From Methylophaga sp. UBA3192 (GTDB lineage: Bacteria > Pseudomonadota > Gammaproteobacteria > Nitrosococcales > Methylophagaceae): a DNA stretch of 64,000 nucleotides. Below are positions 46,385 through 54,876 of this stretch, one piece after another. A model generated the notes under the pieces. The model was not told where the DNA came from. It saw nothing but the letters and a program-made list of their open reading frames with translations, and did not search any database. Numbering within the stretch: the stretch's first letter is position 1; every line of letters begins with the position of its first letter. A program made the position numbers and the translations under genes. The stretch covers positions 248,001-312,000 of the forward strand of contig DEXE01000006.1 in NCBI GenBank assembly GCA_002363955.1, written 5' to 3'.

Positions 46385-46718
46385 GGTCAACGGCTCTAAT
46401 ATTGGCAAACTGGTAAACTTCGATACGTTCACTGTGCCATTCACCCACCCAGCCAACTTCAGCATTTTGAATTAATGTTTGACGTTGATACTGTTTTTCA
46501 AATCCGGCAGCTTCGACATCCTTAATTCTAATCAACTGGTCATTGAAAGTGATTTTGTAGCTCAGCATGATGCCCGCAATAATAATGACGATAAACATGC
46601 AGTAAATCAGATAATCGGTCGCCGTTAATCCCGGGTTTCGGGCATGACATTGAACACATGTTCTGGCCTTACGAGCGACTTGGTATTCACAAACCTTGCA
46701 TTTAACCAGTCTTGCCAT
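46344..46718 (-). CDS. Zinc-ribbon membrane protein, C-terminus replaced by a MITE
   Basis: A 124-residue product: N-terminal zinc ribbon with two CxxC knuckles (CKVC and CVQC, residues 7-24), a TM helix (about 34-54) and a polar C-terminal domain. AGGGA precedes the ATG by 8 bases. The element at 46118-46384 begins at codon 112, so the last 13 residues (LGVVYLSRRLCCD) are encoded by mobile-element sequence and the original end is lost. Whether the product still works is unknown. Family role unknown. Confidence 0.6.
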   Translation of the reverse strand: MARLVKCKVCEYQVARKARTCVQCHARNPGLTATDYLIYCMFIVIIIAGIMLSYKITFNDQLIRIKDVEAAGFEKQYQRQTLIQNAEVGWVGEWHSERIEVYQFANIRAVDLGVVYLSRRLCCD

Positions 46719-46748
46719 AAATATTCCCTTTTTTGATTACCTGGATAA

Positions 46749-47105
46749 TTAGCTGGGGAGTTTCCGATAATTGTTGATAATCCGGTGTACCCTCTCACAT
46801 GCCTGAATATATTCCAGGATCATGACTGTGGGCGGTGACTGGATGCTTTCAATACTTAAGCGGGTATATTCGAGACGATGTATTAGATTTCCCAGTCGTG
46901 GATCCAGAACCGTCAGATTTCCGATTTCAATTTTGCCTAGCAAAACCGACTCGTTCTTATTCTTCCTATCAGCGTTCGGCATTCCATAGATTTCCTTTTC
47001 CAACACATGCCAGGCTTTACGCATTGAATAGATCGGAAATACCGATGCTTCCTTTTTCAGGGAGGCCCACTCCATGGATGCTTTTTTTGCGTGGTTGTTA
47101 GCCAT
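46749..47105 (-). CDS. Hypothetical soluble protein
   Basis: A 118-residue, basic N-terminal and mostly helical protein without signal peptide, TM helix or recognised motif. It sits 25 bases downstream of the hemerythrin gene and 30 bases before the zinc-ribbon gene, all leftward, so the three may be co-transcribed. Function cannot be inferred. Confidence 0.5.
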   Translation of the reverse strand: MANNHAKKASMEWASLKKEASVFPIYSMRKAWHVLEKEIYGMPNADRKNKNESVLLGKIEIGNLTVLDPRLGNLIHRLEYTRLSIESIQSPPTVMILEYIQACERVHRIINNYRKLPS

Positions 47106-47130
47106 AAATCACCAATAACGGCTATTTAAA

Positions 47131-47610
47131 TTAGACTTTATGCTCAGAGCTTAGCTGTTGTTTGCGCTGAGCAAGCTTCTCGCCAAGTGATAGCAGATCC
47201 ACGTCGCTTTTTTTCATTAAAGGAAATATTTCTTTTTCTTCTTCCCTGACGTGATGTTCAATGTATTCCGAAAGCACTTTGATTTTGGCATCAAACAGTT
47301 CTTCGTCAGCCTGCATTTGTTGAATTTCTCTAATCAGAAGTTTGGCACTGTCATGCTCAACCAGCGCCTCATCGACCAGATCGGTCGAGTCAGCCAGCTT
47401 TTTACGAAAAGCCGGATAAATAATTTCTTCTTCCAACTGTGTATGCAGTATAAGTTCAGCACAGATTTCATCCGCCAGATTTTTCTTTCCAATATAAGCG
47501 TATGGCCCTAATTCCTCATATTGAGCGAAGGCCTTTTCAACCTTACGGTGATCGTTTTTTAACAAGCTTATGGCATCTGTACGCTGCACTTGCACTTGCG
47601 AGTCAGTCAT
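47131..47610 (-). CDS. Hemerythrin HHE-domain protein
   Basis: A 159-residue four-helix protein with the di-iron ligand pattern of hemerythrin-like HHE domains: His in LKNDHRKVEKAF, HTQLEEEIIYPAF, EHDSAKLLIREI and HHVREEEKEIFP. Members bind O2 or NO or protect against oxidative stress. AGGAC precedes the ATG. It appears to lead a three-gene leftward unit with the two small genes downstream. Confidence 0.88.
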   Translation of the reverse strand: MTDSQVQVQRTDAISLLKNDHRKVEKAFAQYEELGPYAYIGKKNLADEICAELILHTQLEEEIIYPAFRKKLADSTDLVDEALVEHDSAKLLIREIQQMQADEELFDAKIKVLSEYIEHHVREEEKEIFPLMKKSDVDLLSLGEKLAQRKQQLSSEHKV

Positions 47611-47932
47611 ATTTTTGTCCTGTTGGATTCAATAAAAGATAGAACGGTATTGCAATATGTATACCCGTGATAATGAATCCTATGCGAAGGCTTGTCATTG
47701 CTGATATTGATCTATGTTGTAAAAGTGATGACGTTATAAAACAAAATGTAATATGGGTAAAAATTACTGAGATACAGAGAAAAAATTATAGGTTTTGTGT
47801 TTGCCGAGTTGCATGACTCTGCCGGAGCTCATGAAATATGTTAAAAACCAGGCTGTTTGTCATCTGGCATAGGGCTTGCTGAATACCATGGACTATTCAT
47901 TTATCGCTGAATGTTTAATCGGGAGATTTGGG
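47611..47932. other. 322-bp divergent intergenic region
   Basis: It separates the hemerythrin gene from the CBS-domain gene and should hold both promoters. It is AT-rich; I see no clear operator. An ORF extension to a TTG at 47876 exists but is not supported. Confidence 0.4.
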
Positions 47933-48241
47933 ATGAACGAAAAACAGATTATGAATTCATCAGTAATGACGGTGCCTGGTTTTGTCAGTTTGAGAGAGGC
48001 AGCAGAAATAATGGATCAGGAGCATGTCGGGTATCTTGTCGTCGCCAGTGATGATGAGTTGATTGGAACCATTAGCGCTACAGATATTATTTTACACGCT
48101 GTATCTGATGGCAAAAACATATACAAGACAACGGTTGCAGAAGTGATTACGGCGAATATTCCTGAAAGTTATGAAGACGACCCCGCAAATGATGTCACAC
48201 AGCCAATGAATGAAAAGCAGGCTCACCAGTGCCTGTGGTAA
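47933..48241 (+). pseudogene. CBS-domain protein, probably frameshifted and truncated
   Basis: From ATG 47933 (GGGAG 9 bases upstream) 102 residues begin MNEKQIMNSSVMTVPGFVSL and form one complete CBS motif ending in VGYLVVASDDELIGTISATD. The second CBS repeat starts at MNEKQAHQ and then stops at CLW. Moving one base into the neighbouring frame restores VPVVNL, the sequence expected after the HQ, but soon ends again. So the second CBS repeat is broken and the protein may not bind adenylates normally. A sequencing error is the alternative. Confidence 0.6.
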
Positions 48242-48348
48242 ACCTGTTTAATTTCACTGGTATCAACTTTAGTAAGTCATAACCAAAGGTCGCCGGAGTA
48301 AAAAGTTTATATGACCATTATTTATCAATTAATCAGTAAGGAGTGACT

Positions 48349-48639
48349 ATGTTAAAAACCATCATGTTTACCATAACATTTGCTTTCGCTTCGATTATGT
48401 TATCTGGCTGCTCAGATGAGCAGGAAGAACGCATAGGCCAGGATAATGAACTCAATGCAGATCCTGAGTGGAGTGAAAACCCTTATGGTGATGAGGAAGG
48501 TCAAGATGCCGATAACCCTCAATCAACCGATGAAATGAACCGTAACAAAGATGATGATGATCTGAACGAACCTTACCCTGATGAGGACCCGGCTGGTTTG
48601 GAAGAGGCTGCAGAGCAGGGCATAAGCCAGCAATATTGA
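48349..48639 (+). CDS. Small acidic lipoprotein
   Basis: A 96-residue product starting MLKTIMFTITFAFASIMLSGC, a lipoprotein signal with lipobox LSGC. The mature part is extremely rich in Asp, Glu and Asn (for example NPQSTDEMNRNKDDDDLNEP) and likely unfolded. AGGAG lies 5 bases before the ATG at 48349, which is preferred to a GTG at 48343. A strong terminator follows. No family recognised; possibly cation binding. Confidence 0.7.
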   Translation: MLKTIMFTITFAFASIMLSGCSDEQEERIGQDNELNADPEWSENPYGDEEGQDADNPQSTDEMNRNKDDDDLNEPYPDEDPAGLEEAAEQGISQQY

Positions 48640-48689
48640 TTGGACTAGCCAACCAGTAGACAAAATAGCCGGTAATGAAACGGAACATT

Positions 48690-48727
48690 AAAAGCCCGGT
48701 AACCGCATTCGGTTTACCGGGCTTTTG
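48690..48727 (+). terminator. Rho-independent terminator
   Basis: AAAAGCCCGGTAACCG and CGGTTTACCGGGCTTTT form a long stem-loop about 50 bases past the acidic lipoprotein gene. Confidence 0.85.
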
Positions 48728-49132
48728 TGGCTGTTAATGAATTTTTTTGTCCGCCTGCCCCCCCTGTGGCTCCTGTCTCCACGGTTTCCCTTCACAAAAA
48801 GCGTAATTCTTACAATCCGCCGTGCAGCCTCTGCAAGGCAGTCGTCGACTTTCCGGAATGTTTTTTATTTTATCTTCAGCTTTACTATCGCACATTGCCT
48901 TTACTCTTAAGATTACCTGCAGAACAAAGTACTGCCCGTAAAGTGAATACGGTGTGAAATAGCAAGGGGTAAATGCCTGTCAGGCCCTGAAATATCGTTT
49001 GCTGAAGAAAATATTTCCTTCAGCTTCTAACGTATAAATTATGATTATGTTATTCACATAGCGGAACAGACTCTGGCATTCAGAAAACAGTCACCCCATC
49101 AAAAATTCAATCTGCTTTTAAAGGAATCAATT
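48728..49132. other. Intergenic region with near-perfect 24-bp palindrome
   Basis: About 400 bases before the zinc-peptidase gene; two overlapping short ORFs there have no supporting features. Bases 49001-49024 form an inverted repeat, GCTGAAGAAAAT against ATTTCCTTCAGC, with 11 of 12 positions pairing, about 110 bases upstream of the peptidase start. It may be an operator or hairpin. Confidence 0.4.
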
Positions 49133-50041
49133 ATGCGTTGGAAGGGTAGACCTAAGAGCAGTAATATTGAGGATAGGCGCTCAATGCGTGTTTCTCGTGC
49201 AGGTGGTATGGGCGGTGGTGGCTTAAGATTATTGCCACTGATGTTTCGTTTTCTTGGTTTTAAAGGCACCTTGCTGTTAATTGTCGGAGTAGTGGCTTAT
49301 GGCTTATTTACCGGTAACCTTGGCAATATATTGAATGTTGTTGGTCTTGGTGAAAGTCCAACCAGTACAGCATCCTCAACAACATTAAATGAATCTCCGG
49401 AAGAAAAGGAACTGGTTGAGTTCGTCTCCGTAGTTTTAGCGGATACAGAACAAACCTGGAGCAATATTTTTGAAGATAACGGCCAGCGCTATCAGGAACC
49501 GCGGTTAGTATTATTTCGTGGGGTGGTGCGTTCAGCCTGCGGTACAGCCCAATCAGCCATCGGGCCTTTTTACTGTCCCGGCGATCAGCAGATTTATCTG
49601 GATTTGAATTTTTTCGATGAACTGGCAAACCGTTTTGGTGCCCCGGGAGATTTCGCGCAGGCCTATGTGATTGCCCATGAGGTGGGACATCATATTCAAA
49701 CATTGATGGGCATATCGTCCAGGGTTCACGCCGCGCGCAGTAAATTAAGTGAAGTAGATGCCAATAAACTTTCAGTGAAACAGGAACTGCAGGCGGATTG
49801 TTTTGCTGGCATCTGGGCCAATCATGCCAACGAAAAGAGACAGTTGCTGGAAACCGGAGATATCGCAGAAGGCTTACGTGCAGCCAGCGCAATCGGTGAT
49901 GACACCCTGCAAAAACAATCCAAAGGCTATGTCAGCCCGGACTCGTTTACCCATGGCAGTGCATCTCAACGGATGCATTGGTTTAAAGCCGGTTTTGAAT
50001 CGGGTGATATTGCAAGTTGTAATACCTTTGCAAATGGTTAG
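49133..50041 (+). CDS. Neutral zinc metallopeptidase, YpfJ family
   Basis: A 302-residue protein: basic N-terminus with MRWKGRP and a Gly-rich stretch, one TM helix (about 43-62), a linker, then the metallopeptidase-like domain with HEVGHH (HExxH, about 183-188), YCPGDQQIYLD before it and LQADCFAGIWANHA after it. It matches the YpfJ/KPN_02809 family (zinc_peptidase, about 285-300 residues). Substrate unknown. Monocistronic by spacing. Confidence 0.9.
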   Translation: MRWKGRPKSSNIEDRRSMRVSRAGGMGGGGLRLLPLMFRFLGFKGTLLLIVGVVAYGLFTGNLGNILNVVGLGESPTSTASSTTLNESPEEKELVEFVSVVLADTEQTWSNIFEDNGQRYQEPRLVLFRGVVRSACGTAQSAIGPFYCPGDQQIYLDLNFFDELANRFGAPGDFAQAYVIAHEVGHHIQTLMGISSRVHAARSKLSEVDANKLSVKQELQADCFAGIWANHANEKRQLLETGDIAEGLRAASAIGDDTLQKQSKGYVSPDSFTHGSASQRMHWFKAGFESGDIASCNTFANG

Positions 50042-50181
50042 GACCCTATTGGGTATGAACTCCCAGTGTTCGCATATTGGCTAACAGGGGGAATTACGCC
50101 TTAAGGATTATTGCTTGCGGGCCTGGATAGCATCAACATAGAATGGCGCGTTTTTTCTTAATAATTATTTGGAGTGTAACA

Positions 50182-50733
50182 ATGTCAGAACCCGTATGGT
50201 TTAGAACCGGAGAAGCCACCGTCTTTGCCAGTGAAGATCAAGGCACGGATGCAATGCCGGAAATTTTGATTGGCAGTACCAAAGGACCTGCAGGTCAGGC
50301 TTTTGCTAATTTGATGGGACAGACTGAAGGGCACACACGTATGTTTGCCATTCGCGCGACCAACCAGCAAGTTAAACCAGCCACCATGATTGTGCCTAAA
50401 GTCACAATTAAATCAGGAAGTTATGTCGCCTTGTTTGGTGGTCCGGTACAGTCGGCAATTGCTGATGCCGTATTGGATAGTGTTATCGAAGGTGTGATAC
50501 CAAAAGAACATGCCGATGACTTATGTATTGTAGCGATGATCTGGATTGCCCCGGATGCGGCAGCAAACCCGGATGTGGATCGTAAGGATCTGTATCGTAC
50601 TAACTACGAAGCCATGAAGCTGGCAATTAAACGTGCTATGTCGGGGTCACCGACGATTGATGAACTGAGCGCCAACCGTAACAAGATCCACCATGAAATG
50701 TATGATCCTGAAACGGGTGAATCTGCCTGGTAA
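50182..50733 (+). CDS. Formaldehyde-activating enzyme (Fae) homologue lacking the catalytic His
   Basis: A 183-residue protein homologous to Fae, which condenses formaldehyde with tetrahydromethanopterin in methylotrophs. Family landmarks include GEATVFASEDQG, EILIGSTKGPAGQAFAN, VTIK, GPVQSAIADAV, EGVIPKEHADDL and NYEAMKLAIKRAMSG. The position of the catalytic His of Methylobacterium Fae (His17, in AHIDLIIG) is occupied by Met25 (AMPEILIG). It may thus be an Fae2/Fae3-type paralogue with another role, such as formaldehyde binding. GGAGTG lies 6 bases before ATG 50182; the longer ORF from 50143 is rejected. A strong terminator follows. Confidence 0.85.
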   Translation: MSEPVWFRTGEATVFASEDQGTDAMPEILIGSTKGPAGQAFANLMGQTEGHTRMFAIRATNQQVKPATMIVPKVTIKSGSYVALFGGPVQSAIADAVLDSVIEGVIPKEHADDLCIVAMIWIAPDAAANPDVDRKDLYRTNYEAMKLAIKRAMSGSPTIDELSANRNKIHHEMYDPETGESAW

Positions 50734-50751
50734 GCTAACGCTTTATGCAAT

Positions 50752-50790
50752 AAAAAACCCTCTTTGTGTGCGCAAAGAGGGTTTTTTTTA
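50752..50790 (+). terminator. Rho-independent terminator of the Fae-like gene
   Basis: AACCCTCTTTG and CAAAGAGGGTT form an 11-bp stem followed by seven T, about 20 bases beyond the stop codon. Confidence 0.9.
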
Positions 50791-50794
50791 TAAC

Positions 50795-50821
50795 TAGGGT
50801 CTGAAAGAACAACAGACCCTA
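50795..50821. repeat. 27-bp end-to-end MITE derivative
   Basis: TAGGGTCT is followed directly by GAAAGAACAACAGACCCTA: the left tip and right end of the MITE family joined with nothing between. TA is present on both sides. It lies right after the Fae-like gene's terminator. Confidence 0.6.
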
Positions 50822-50851
50822 ATATCTGAGAGTTGCTCTCCAAGATGAATT

Positions 50852-52258
50852 TTAATTATCGTTATATAACTTTTCATAGAAACCGCGTTCAAAATCTCTT
50901 AATGGCTTGCGGGCAACATTACGGTTATCACTATCCGAATGATAATTGGAAAGCAACTGAACAAAATATAACGACTTACCAGATTTAGTGTTGATTTTAC
51001 CGGCCAGATTGTACACACCATAGATGGAACCGGTTTTTGCCGTCACTTTTCCGGTCAACGGTGCATTAACCAAACTGCTGCGATACTGCAGGGTGCCTGA
51101 TTGGCCTGCCACTGGCAGGGTTTCGATTAATCCCAGTTCTTTGTTACTGAAGATAAATTGTACGACCTGCATCAATTGTTTTGCGGTGACGCGGTTATTT
51201 CTCGATAAACCCGAACCATCCAGAATGATAGCGCGTGACAAATCAATATTGGCTTTGTCTTTGAGTACTGCCTTGGCAGCGGCTGCACCATTTTCATAAC
51301 TGCCGGGTTGTTTGTAATAAACACGGCCAACCGTTTTCAACAGGTTGTCAGCAATCAGATTGTCAGACCGTTTCATCATGACATCAATCAGTTTCAGTAA
51401 TGGTTCCGATTGATGCAGAGCAATGACCGTACCTGTAGCCTTATCGTTGCGGATAATTTTCCCTTTCAGACGGATACCGGCGCGATCGAGTTCTTCCTGC
51501 AAAACCTTGCTCAGGTACATGGTGGTGTTTTGTACGGCCAGATGGAAATTGACTGGCAAGCGATGCGATCCTACACAGCCATTGAGTGAATATTGATTCC
51601 AGTTATCTGCGGTAAGTTTGAGGTCACAATCTATGTTCTGGTTCTCCAAACCTTCCCGGATGATGATATCGTCAGCACTGATATTGATATAGGGAGAGCC
51701 ACTGGCTCTTAATGCTTTTACCGGAGCCGGTGTGGTGCCTTCAATTTTTCCGTAAACACAGTTGCCATTCATGGTAATACTGCTTGAAGGAGCACTGTAA
51801 CAGACTCCCATAATATCCCACGGCACGCCAATAGCGCGTTCTGACGTGTCAAAAGCACCGCCGTTTAAATACAGATTCCCTTCAATTGTCGTTTGTTTTA
51901 GTTTGAGTTTTTCTACCAGAACACGCAGATGCGTCCGAGTGAATGTCGGGTCACCACTGAAATTAATAATGATATCTTTATCTGATGTTTCTACCGTTGT
52001 TTCAAAACGGAAATCTTTATCAAGTGTTAACCGAGCAGCCAGGCCGGTAATGATTTTTTGCAGACTGGCGGGTTGCTGGAATTGCTCGGCGCGTTCCGAG
52101 TAAAGCGCTTTACCATTGGCAGAATCCACGACATATACGGCGATATCGGCCCCTTCGGGTGTCGGTTTACCATTCAGGCCAGGGTCAGTGAAAACTTGTG
52201 TCGCTTGACTAGGAGTAGCAGTAAAAAGCAGCAATGCGAGAGTGAGATATTTGGTCAT
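50852..52258 (-). CDS. dacB: D-alanyl-D-alanine carboxypeptidase/endopeptidase (PBP4 family)
   Basis: A 468-residue peptidase-S13 enzyme with signal peptide (cleavage near PSQATQ). The three penicillin-binding motifs are SLQK (about 64-67), SDN (about 294-296) and KTG (about 411-413). It trims and opens peptidoglycan cross-bridges in the periplasm. Length agrees with E. coli DacB (477). No operon partner is obvious; a membrane-protein gene lies upstream on the same strand beyond a hairpin region. Confidence 0.92.
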   Translation of the reverse strand: MTKYLTLALLLFTATPSQATQVFTDPGLNGKPTPEGADIAVYVVDSANGKALYSERAEQFQQPASLQKIITGLAARLTLDKDFRFETTVETSDKDIIINFSGDPTFTRTHLRVLVEKLKLKQTTIEGNLYLNGGAFDTSERAIGVPWDIMGVCYSAPSSSITMNGNCVYGKIEGTTPAPVKALRASGSPYINISADDIIIREGLENQNIDCDLKLTADNWNQYSLNGCVGSHRLPVNFHLAVQNTTMYLSKVLQEELDRAGIRLKGKIIRNDKATGTVIALHQSEPLLKLIDVMMKRSDNLIADNLLKTVGRVYYKQPGSYENGAAAAKAVLKDKANIDLSRAIILDGSGLSRNNRVTAKQLMQVVQFIFSNKELGLIETLPVAGQSGTLQYRSSLVNAPLTGKVTAKTGSIYGVYNLAGKINTKSGKSLYFVQLLSNYHSDSDNRNVARKPLRDFERGFYEKLYNDN

Positions 52259-52311
52259 ACAATCCAGTTATACGAGAGGTTAGCGTTGAAAGACTGCAAA
52301 GCCTAACATGA

Positions 52312-52346
52312 AAAATGGCATTTGATTTAAATTCAAAATGCCATTG
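52312..52346. terminator. Hairpin between DUF4870-like gene and dacB, possible terminator
   Basis: ATGGCATTT and AAATGCCAT (52315-52345) form a stem around an AT-rich loop. A further GGCATTT at about 52371 could pair with the same AAATGCC, enclosing AAAGTGA/TCACTTT, so two alternative structures exist. Whether it terminates or attenuates is unclear. Confidence 0.4.
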
Positions 52347-52382
52347 TCAAAGTGACTCCCTCACTTTAACGGCATTTTCATA

Positions 52383-52754
52383 TCAGCTTTCAGAGTACAT
52401 CGGTTTGTTGTCGGCTACATTTATCCAGCCTTTGGCGATACGGTAAATTACCCAGACGGCATTTGCCAGCAGAATAAAAACACCAATAACGACAGCACTC
52501 AATAAAGCACCGATCAGACCCCATAGCAAACAAAACCAGAATGTACGGATCTGCCAGCGGAAATGTGACTCGAGCCAGGTGCCTCTTACATCATCGCGTT
52601 TGATGTAATTGATGATAACTGCAACTAAAAACGTCAAACCGACAATAAATGATGCGGCCTGCAGAGCATAAATCACGATTGTCAGTGTTTTGGCTTGATT
52701 GGGAACAGGATTAATTGGTTTTTCGGAATTTGGAATAACGCTTGGTTCAGACAT
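52383..52754 (-). CDS. DUF4870-like small membrane protein
   Basis: A 123-residue protein with three TM helices (about 24-48, 70-98 overlapping, and the C-terminal one near 95-110). The segment RGTWLESHFRWQIRTFWFCL near residues 57-76 is characteristic of a DUF4870-like family. Function unknown. AAGGAA precedes the ATG. Confidence 0.7.
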   Translation of the reverse strand: MSEPSVIPNSEKPINPVPNQAKTLTIVIYALQAASFIVGLTFLVAVIINYIKRDDVRGTWLESHFRWQIRTFWFCLLWGLIGALLSAVVIGVFILLANAVWVIYRIAKGWINVADNKPMYSES

Positions 52755-52890
52755 GTTGAGTTCCTTGATAATCTGCCCGCAAAGGATAAATCTTTTTGCG
52801 GGCAGATATCAAAAGTTTAAATTTAACAACAATGGAAAAAAACTAAAGTGGGGAAGGGGGGATCCTAGAACCAGGTCGATTAAGTATGGA

Positions 52891-53118
52891 TTAATGAGGA
52901 ATAGCGTTTGAGCATTGCTCACAGGCATTAATATACTGGGCCCGGTTGTAGTACTTTCTTCTTGCTACGTAAATTGCCGTTTTACAATCGGGTAGGTCTC
53001 CCAGTGCAATACAGTCTGCAGAACGGAGGAGGTTTGGACAGGTTTCAGGACAAACACGATGAATTTCACATGTGTTGCTGGTCAGGTTGGGATTTGAATC
53101 CAGATAATAACTCGCCAT
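52891..53118 (-). CDS. Small Cys-rich protein
   Basis: A 75-residue protein without signal peptide, with seven Cys at residues 17, 23, 27, 36, 45, 66 and 69, including CPETC and CEQC. This suggests metal binding (zinc or iron-sulfur) or disulfides. GGGAGA lies 8 bases before the ATG. I cannot name a family. It lies alone between the DUF4870-like gene and a 352-base gap. Confidence 0.6.
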   Translation of the reverse strand: MASYYLDSNPNLTSNTCEIHRVCPETCPNLLRSADCIALGDLPDCKTAIYVARRKYYNRAQYINACEQCSNAIPH

Positions 53119-53470
53119 AATGCTATCTCCCTGAATATAACGATATTAAATTTACTTTTAGAGTGTGTCTAAGCAGTAATTTATGTGCTTATTATTACCA
53201 AGTTTTTGTACGTCACAGTAAATGAATAATTCCCTTTATGTTGGGAAACTTTGCCTGTATAAACTAAGGAAAATGGAAATCATTCGTGTTTACAGCATAT
53301 TAGCCGCTCAATTCATTAAAACTTTTTTTTGTTGGAAATAATATACAGAGATCACATCACTGAATGGTAGCTTGAGAAAATTCACATGTCCCGGATCGGA
53401 CCTTTATGACTTGTCTGAAATGGTTCTGCTGTGCTAACAAGGTAACAGGCATTGAAAGGAGCTGAGCTCT
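53119..53470. other. 352-bp divergent intergenic region
   Basis: Separates the Cys-rich gene from the hypothetical gene at 53471. AT-rich, presumably with promoters for both; no gene, repeat or clear operator was seen. Confidence 0.4.
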
Positions 53471-53926
53471 ATGAGCAAAGAGATCGAACAAAGCATGATC
53501 ATTCTGGCCCGACATCGGTTGAAATGGTTGAGGGTGGCGTTAGCAGGACGCGATGCTGACCTTAATCTGGTACAAAATACCTTTCATCAGCTGACCGGCT
53601 TAACCAGTTTACGGTTTGTACAGGATAATGGGCTGAGTCCTGCAACAGCAAAAGAGCTTGCTATCATTGATAATCTGGCGATTTTGAATGTTCAGCAGCA
53701 ACATCCGGAAGTGTTGGAGAAGTTTTCCAATGAATCCCAAAAGCTGTCTAAATATCTTGATATGCCAGCAAGGGATTTACTCGACCTGCTATTTAAAGAT
53801 GGCGAGCGATTTCAGAATCAGGAAGCCATTTCTGTCGCCATGCATCGTGGATTGATCAGCGATATCCATCATGAAAAAGAAGCGTATGCCCGACTGGATG
53901 CACGAGAACAGAAAAGAGATGGCTGA
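53471..53926 (+). CDS. Hypothetical soluble protein
   Basis: A 151-residue, mostly helical, charged protein with no signal peptide, TM helix or known motif. AAGGAG lies 9 bases before the ATG, a strong site. It converges on the SDR gene. Function unknown. Confidence 0.55.
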   Translation: MSKEIEQSMIILARHRLKWLRVALAGRDADLNLVQNTFHQLTGLTSLRFVQDNGLSPATAKELAIIDNLAILNVQQQHPEVLEKFSNESQKLSKYLDMPARDLLDLLFKDGERFQNQEAISVAMHRGLISDIHHEKEAYARLDAREQKRDG

Positions 53927-53936
53927 AGCGTACATA

Positions 53937-54656
53937 TCACCATTTAATCGACTTGCCTTGCCAGTCAACAAAGGACAATTCACCGTCAGCAGGCAGGTTT
54001 TTTAATATCTCAAACAGTCTGTCGGCTACAAAGTCAGGGCTGAATAATTTGTCTTCGGGCACGTTGGCAATGTACGGGCGGGAAAGCGGGGTATCAGTGG
54101 TACCTGGATGAAAGGCAATTAATTTTACCTGTTTGGCCCGACGTGTATATTCAATAGCCGTCGTTTTTAACAGCATATTCAACGCTGCTTTGCTGGCTCG
54201 GTAGCTGTACCAGCCACCTGCATGATTATCTTTGATGCTACCGACCCTTGCACTGAAGATGATTAATTGACAGTTCATTGACTGTTTAAGTACCGGTAAA
54301 AGATGTTTCAGCCAGAGCACTGGCGTTATGGTGTTGATATTCAGGATGTGGCTGATCGAATCTGCAGAGAGTTCTTCCAGCCGTTTTTCAGGTTTTATGT
54401 CACCATCATGTAATACACCGTGACAGATAAAGACTTTTTCAAAATTACGCTGTTCATCATAAAACTGCATGGCCAGTTTGTTCATACTGGCCTCGTCATA
54501 TTTCGATTGATGCCAGATAACTTCGGAAAACTTATCAGGTGGAAGTCCACGGCTGATAACAACAATGTTTTCTGCCCTTAAGTAAGTTAAAAGTTTATCA
54601 ATAATGGCCTGAGCAATTTGCCCACTGCCACCAATCACCAAAGCGGATGTTTTCAT
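53937..54656 (-). CDS. Short-chain dehydrogenase/reductase (C-factor-like)
   Basis: A 239-residue SDR with the variant cofactor motif GGSGQIA (about 9-15), Ser in FSARVGS and catalytic YRASK (about 157-161), followed by PGTTDTPLSRPY. This resembles the CsgA/C-factor-like atypical SDRs. Substrate unknown. Stands alone on its strand. Confidence 0.8.
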   Translation of the reverse strand: MKTSALVIGGSGQIAQAIIDKLLTYLRAENIVVISRGLPPDKFSEVIWHQSKYDEASMNKLAMQFYDEQRNFEKVFICHGVLHDGDIKPEKRLEELSADSISHILNINTITPVLWLKHLLPVLKQSMNCQLIIFSARVGSIKDNHAGGWYSYRASKAALNMLLKTTAIEYTRRAKQVKLIAFHPGTTDTPLSRPYIANVPEDKLFSPDFVADRLFEILKNLPADGELSFVDWQGKSIKW

Positions 54657-54876
54657 TTATCAAGTATCCGCTAAATAGTGTGAAATTTGTGTGTGAAAAG
54701 TGAATTTTATTTTCTGCAGGATTCAATAAAACAGTTCTCTAGCTTATTGTTCAGCCACACTGCAGAGTACTGACATTATTTTTTCCGACTTTGGCATTGG
54801 AGATGACTGATTGAAAACATCGACACCACAACAGCATTGTCGTCATGTTGGGTAAAAATTAGCCTCGAGCAATGAT

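Noticed and set aside
47876..47932. N-terminal extension of the CBS gene from TTG
   Set aside because: The ATG at 47933 has a good ribosome binding site and aligns with the normal CBS protein start.
48725..48957. Two overlapping ORFs of 61 and 76 residues
   Set aside because: No ribosome binding site, unusual Pro/Arg-rich composition and no features; treated as non-coding.
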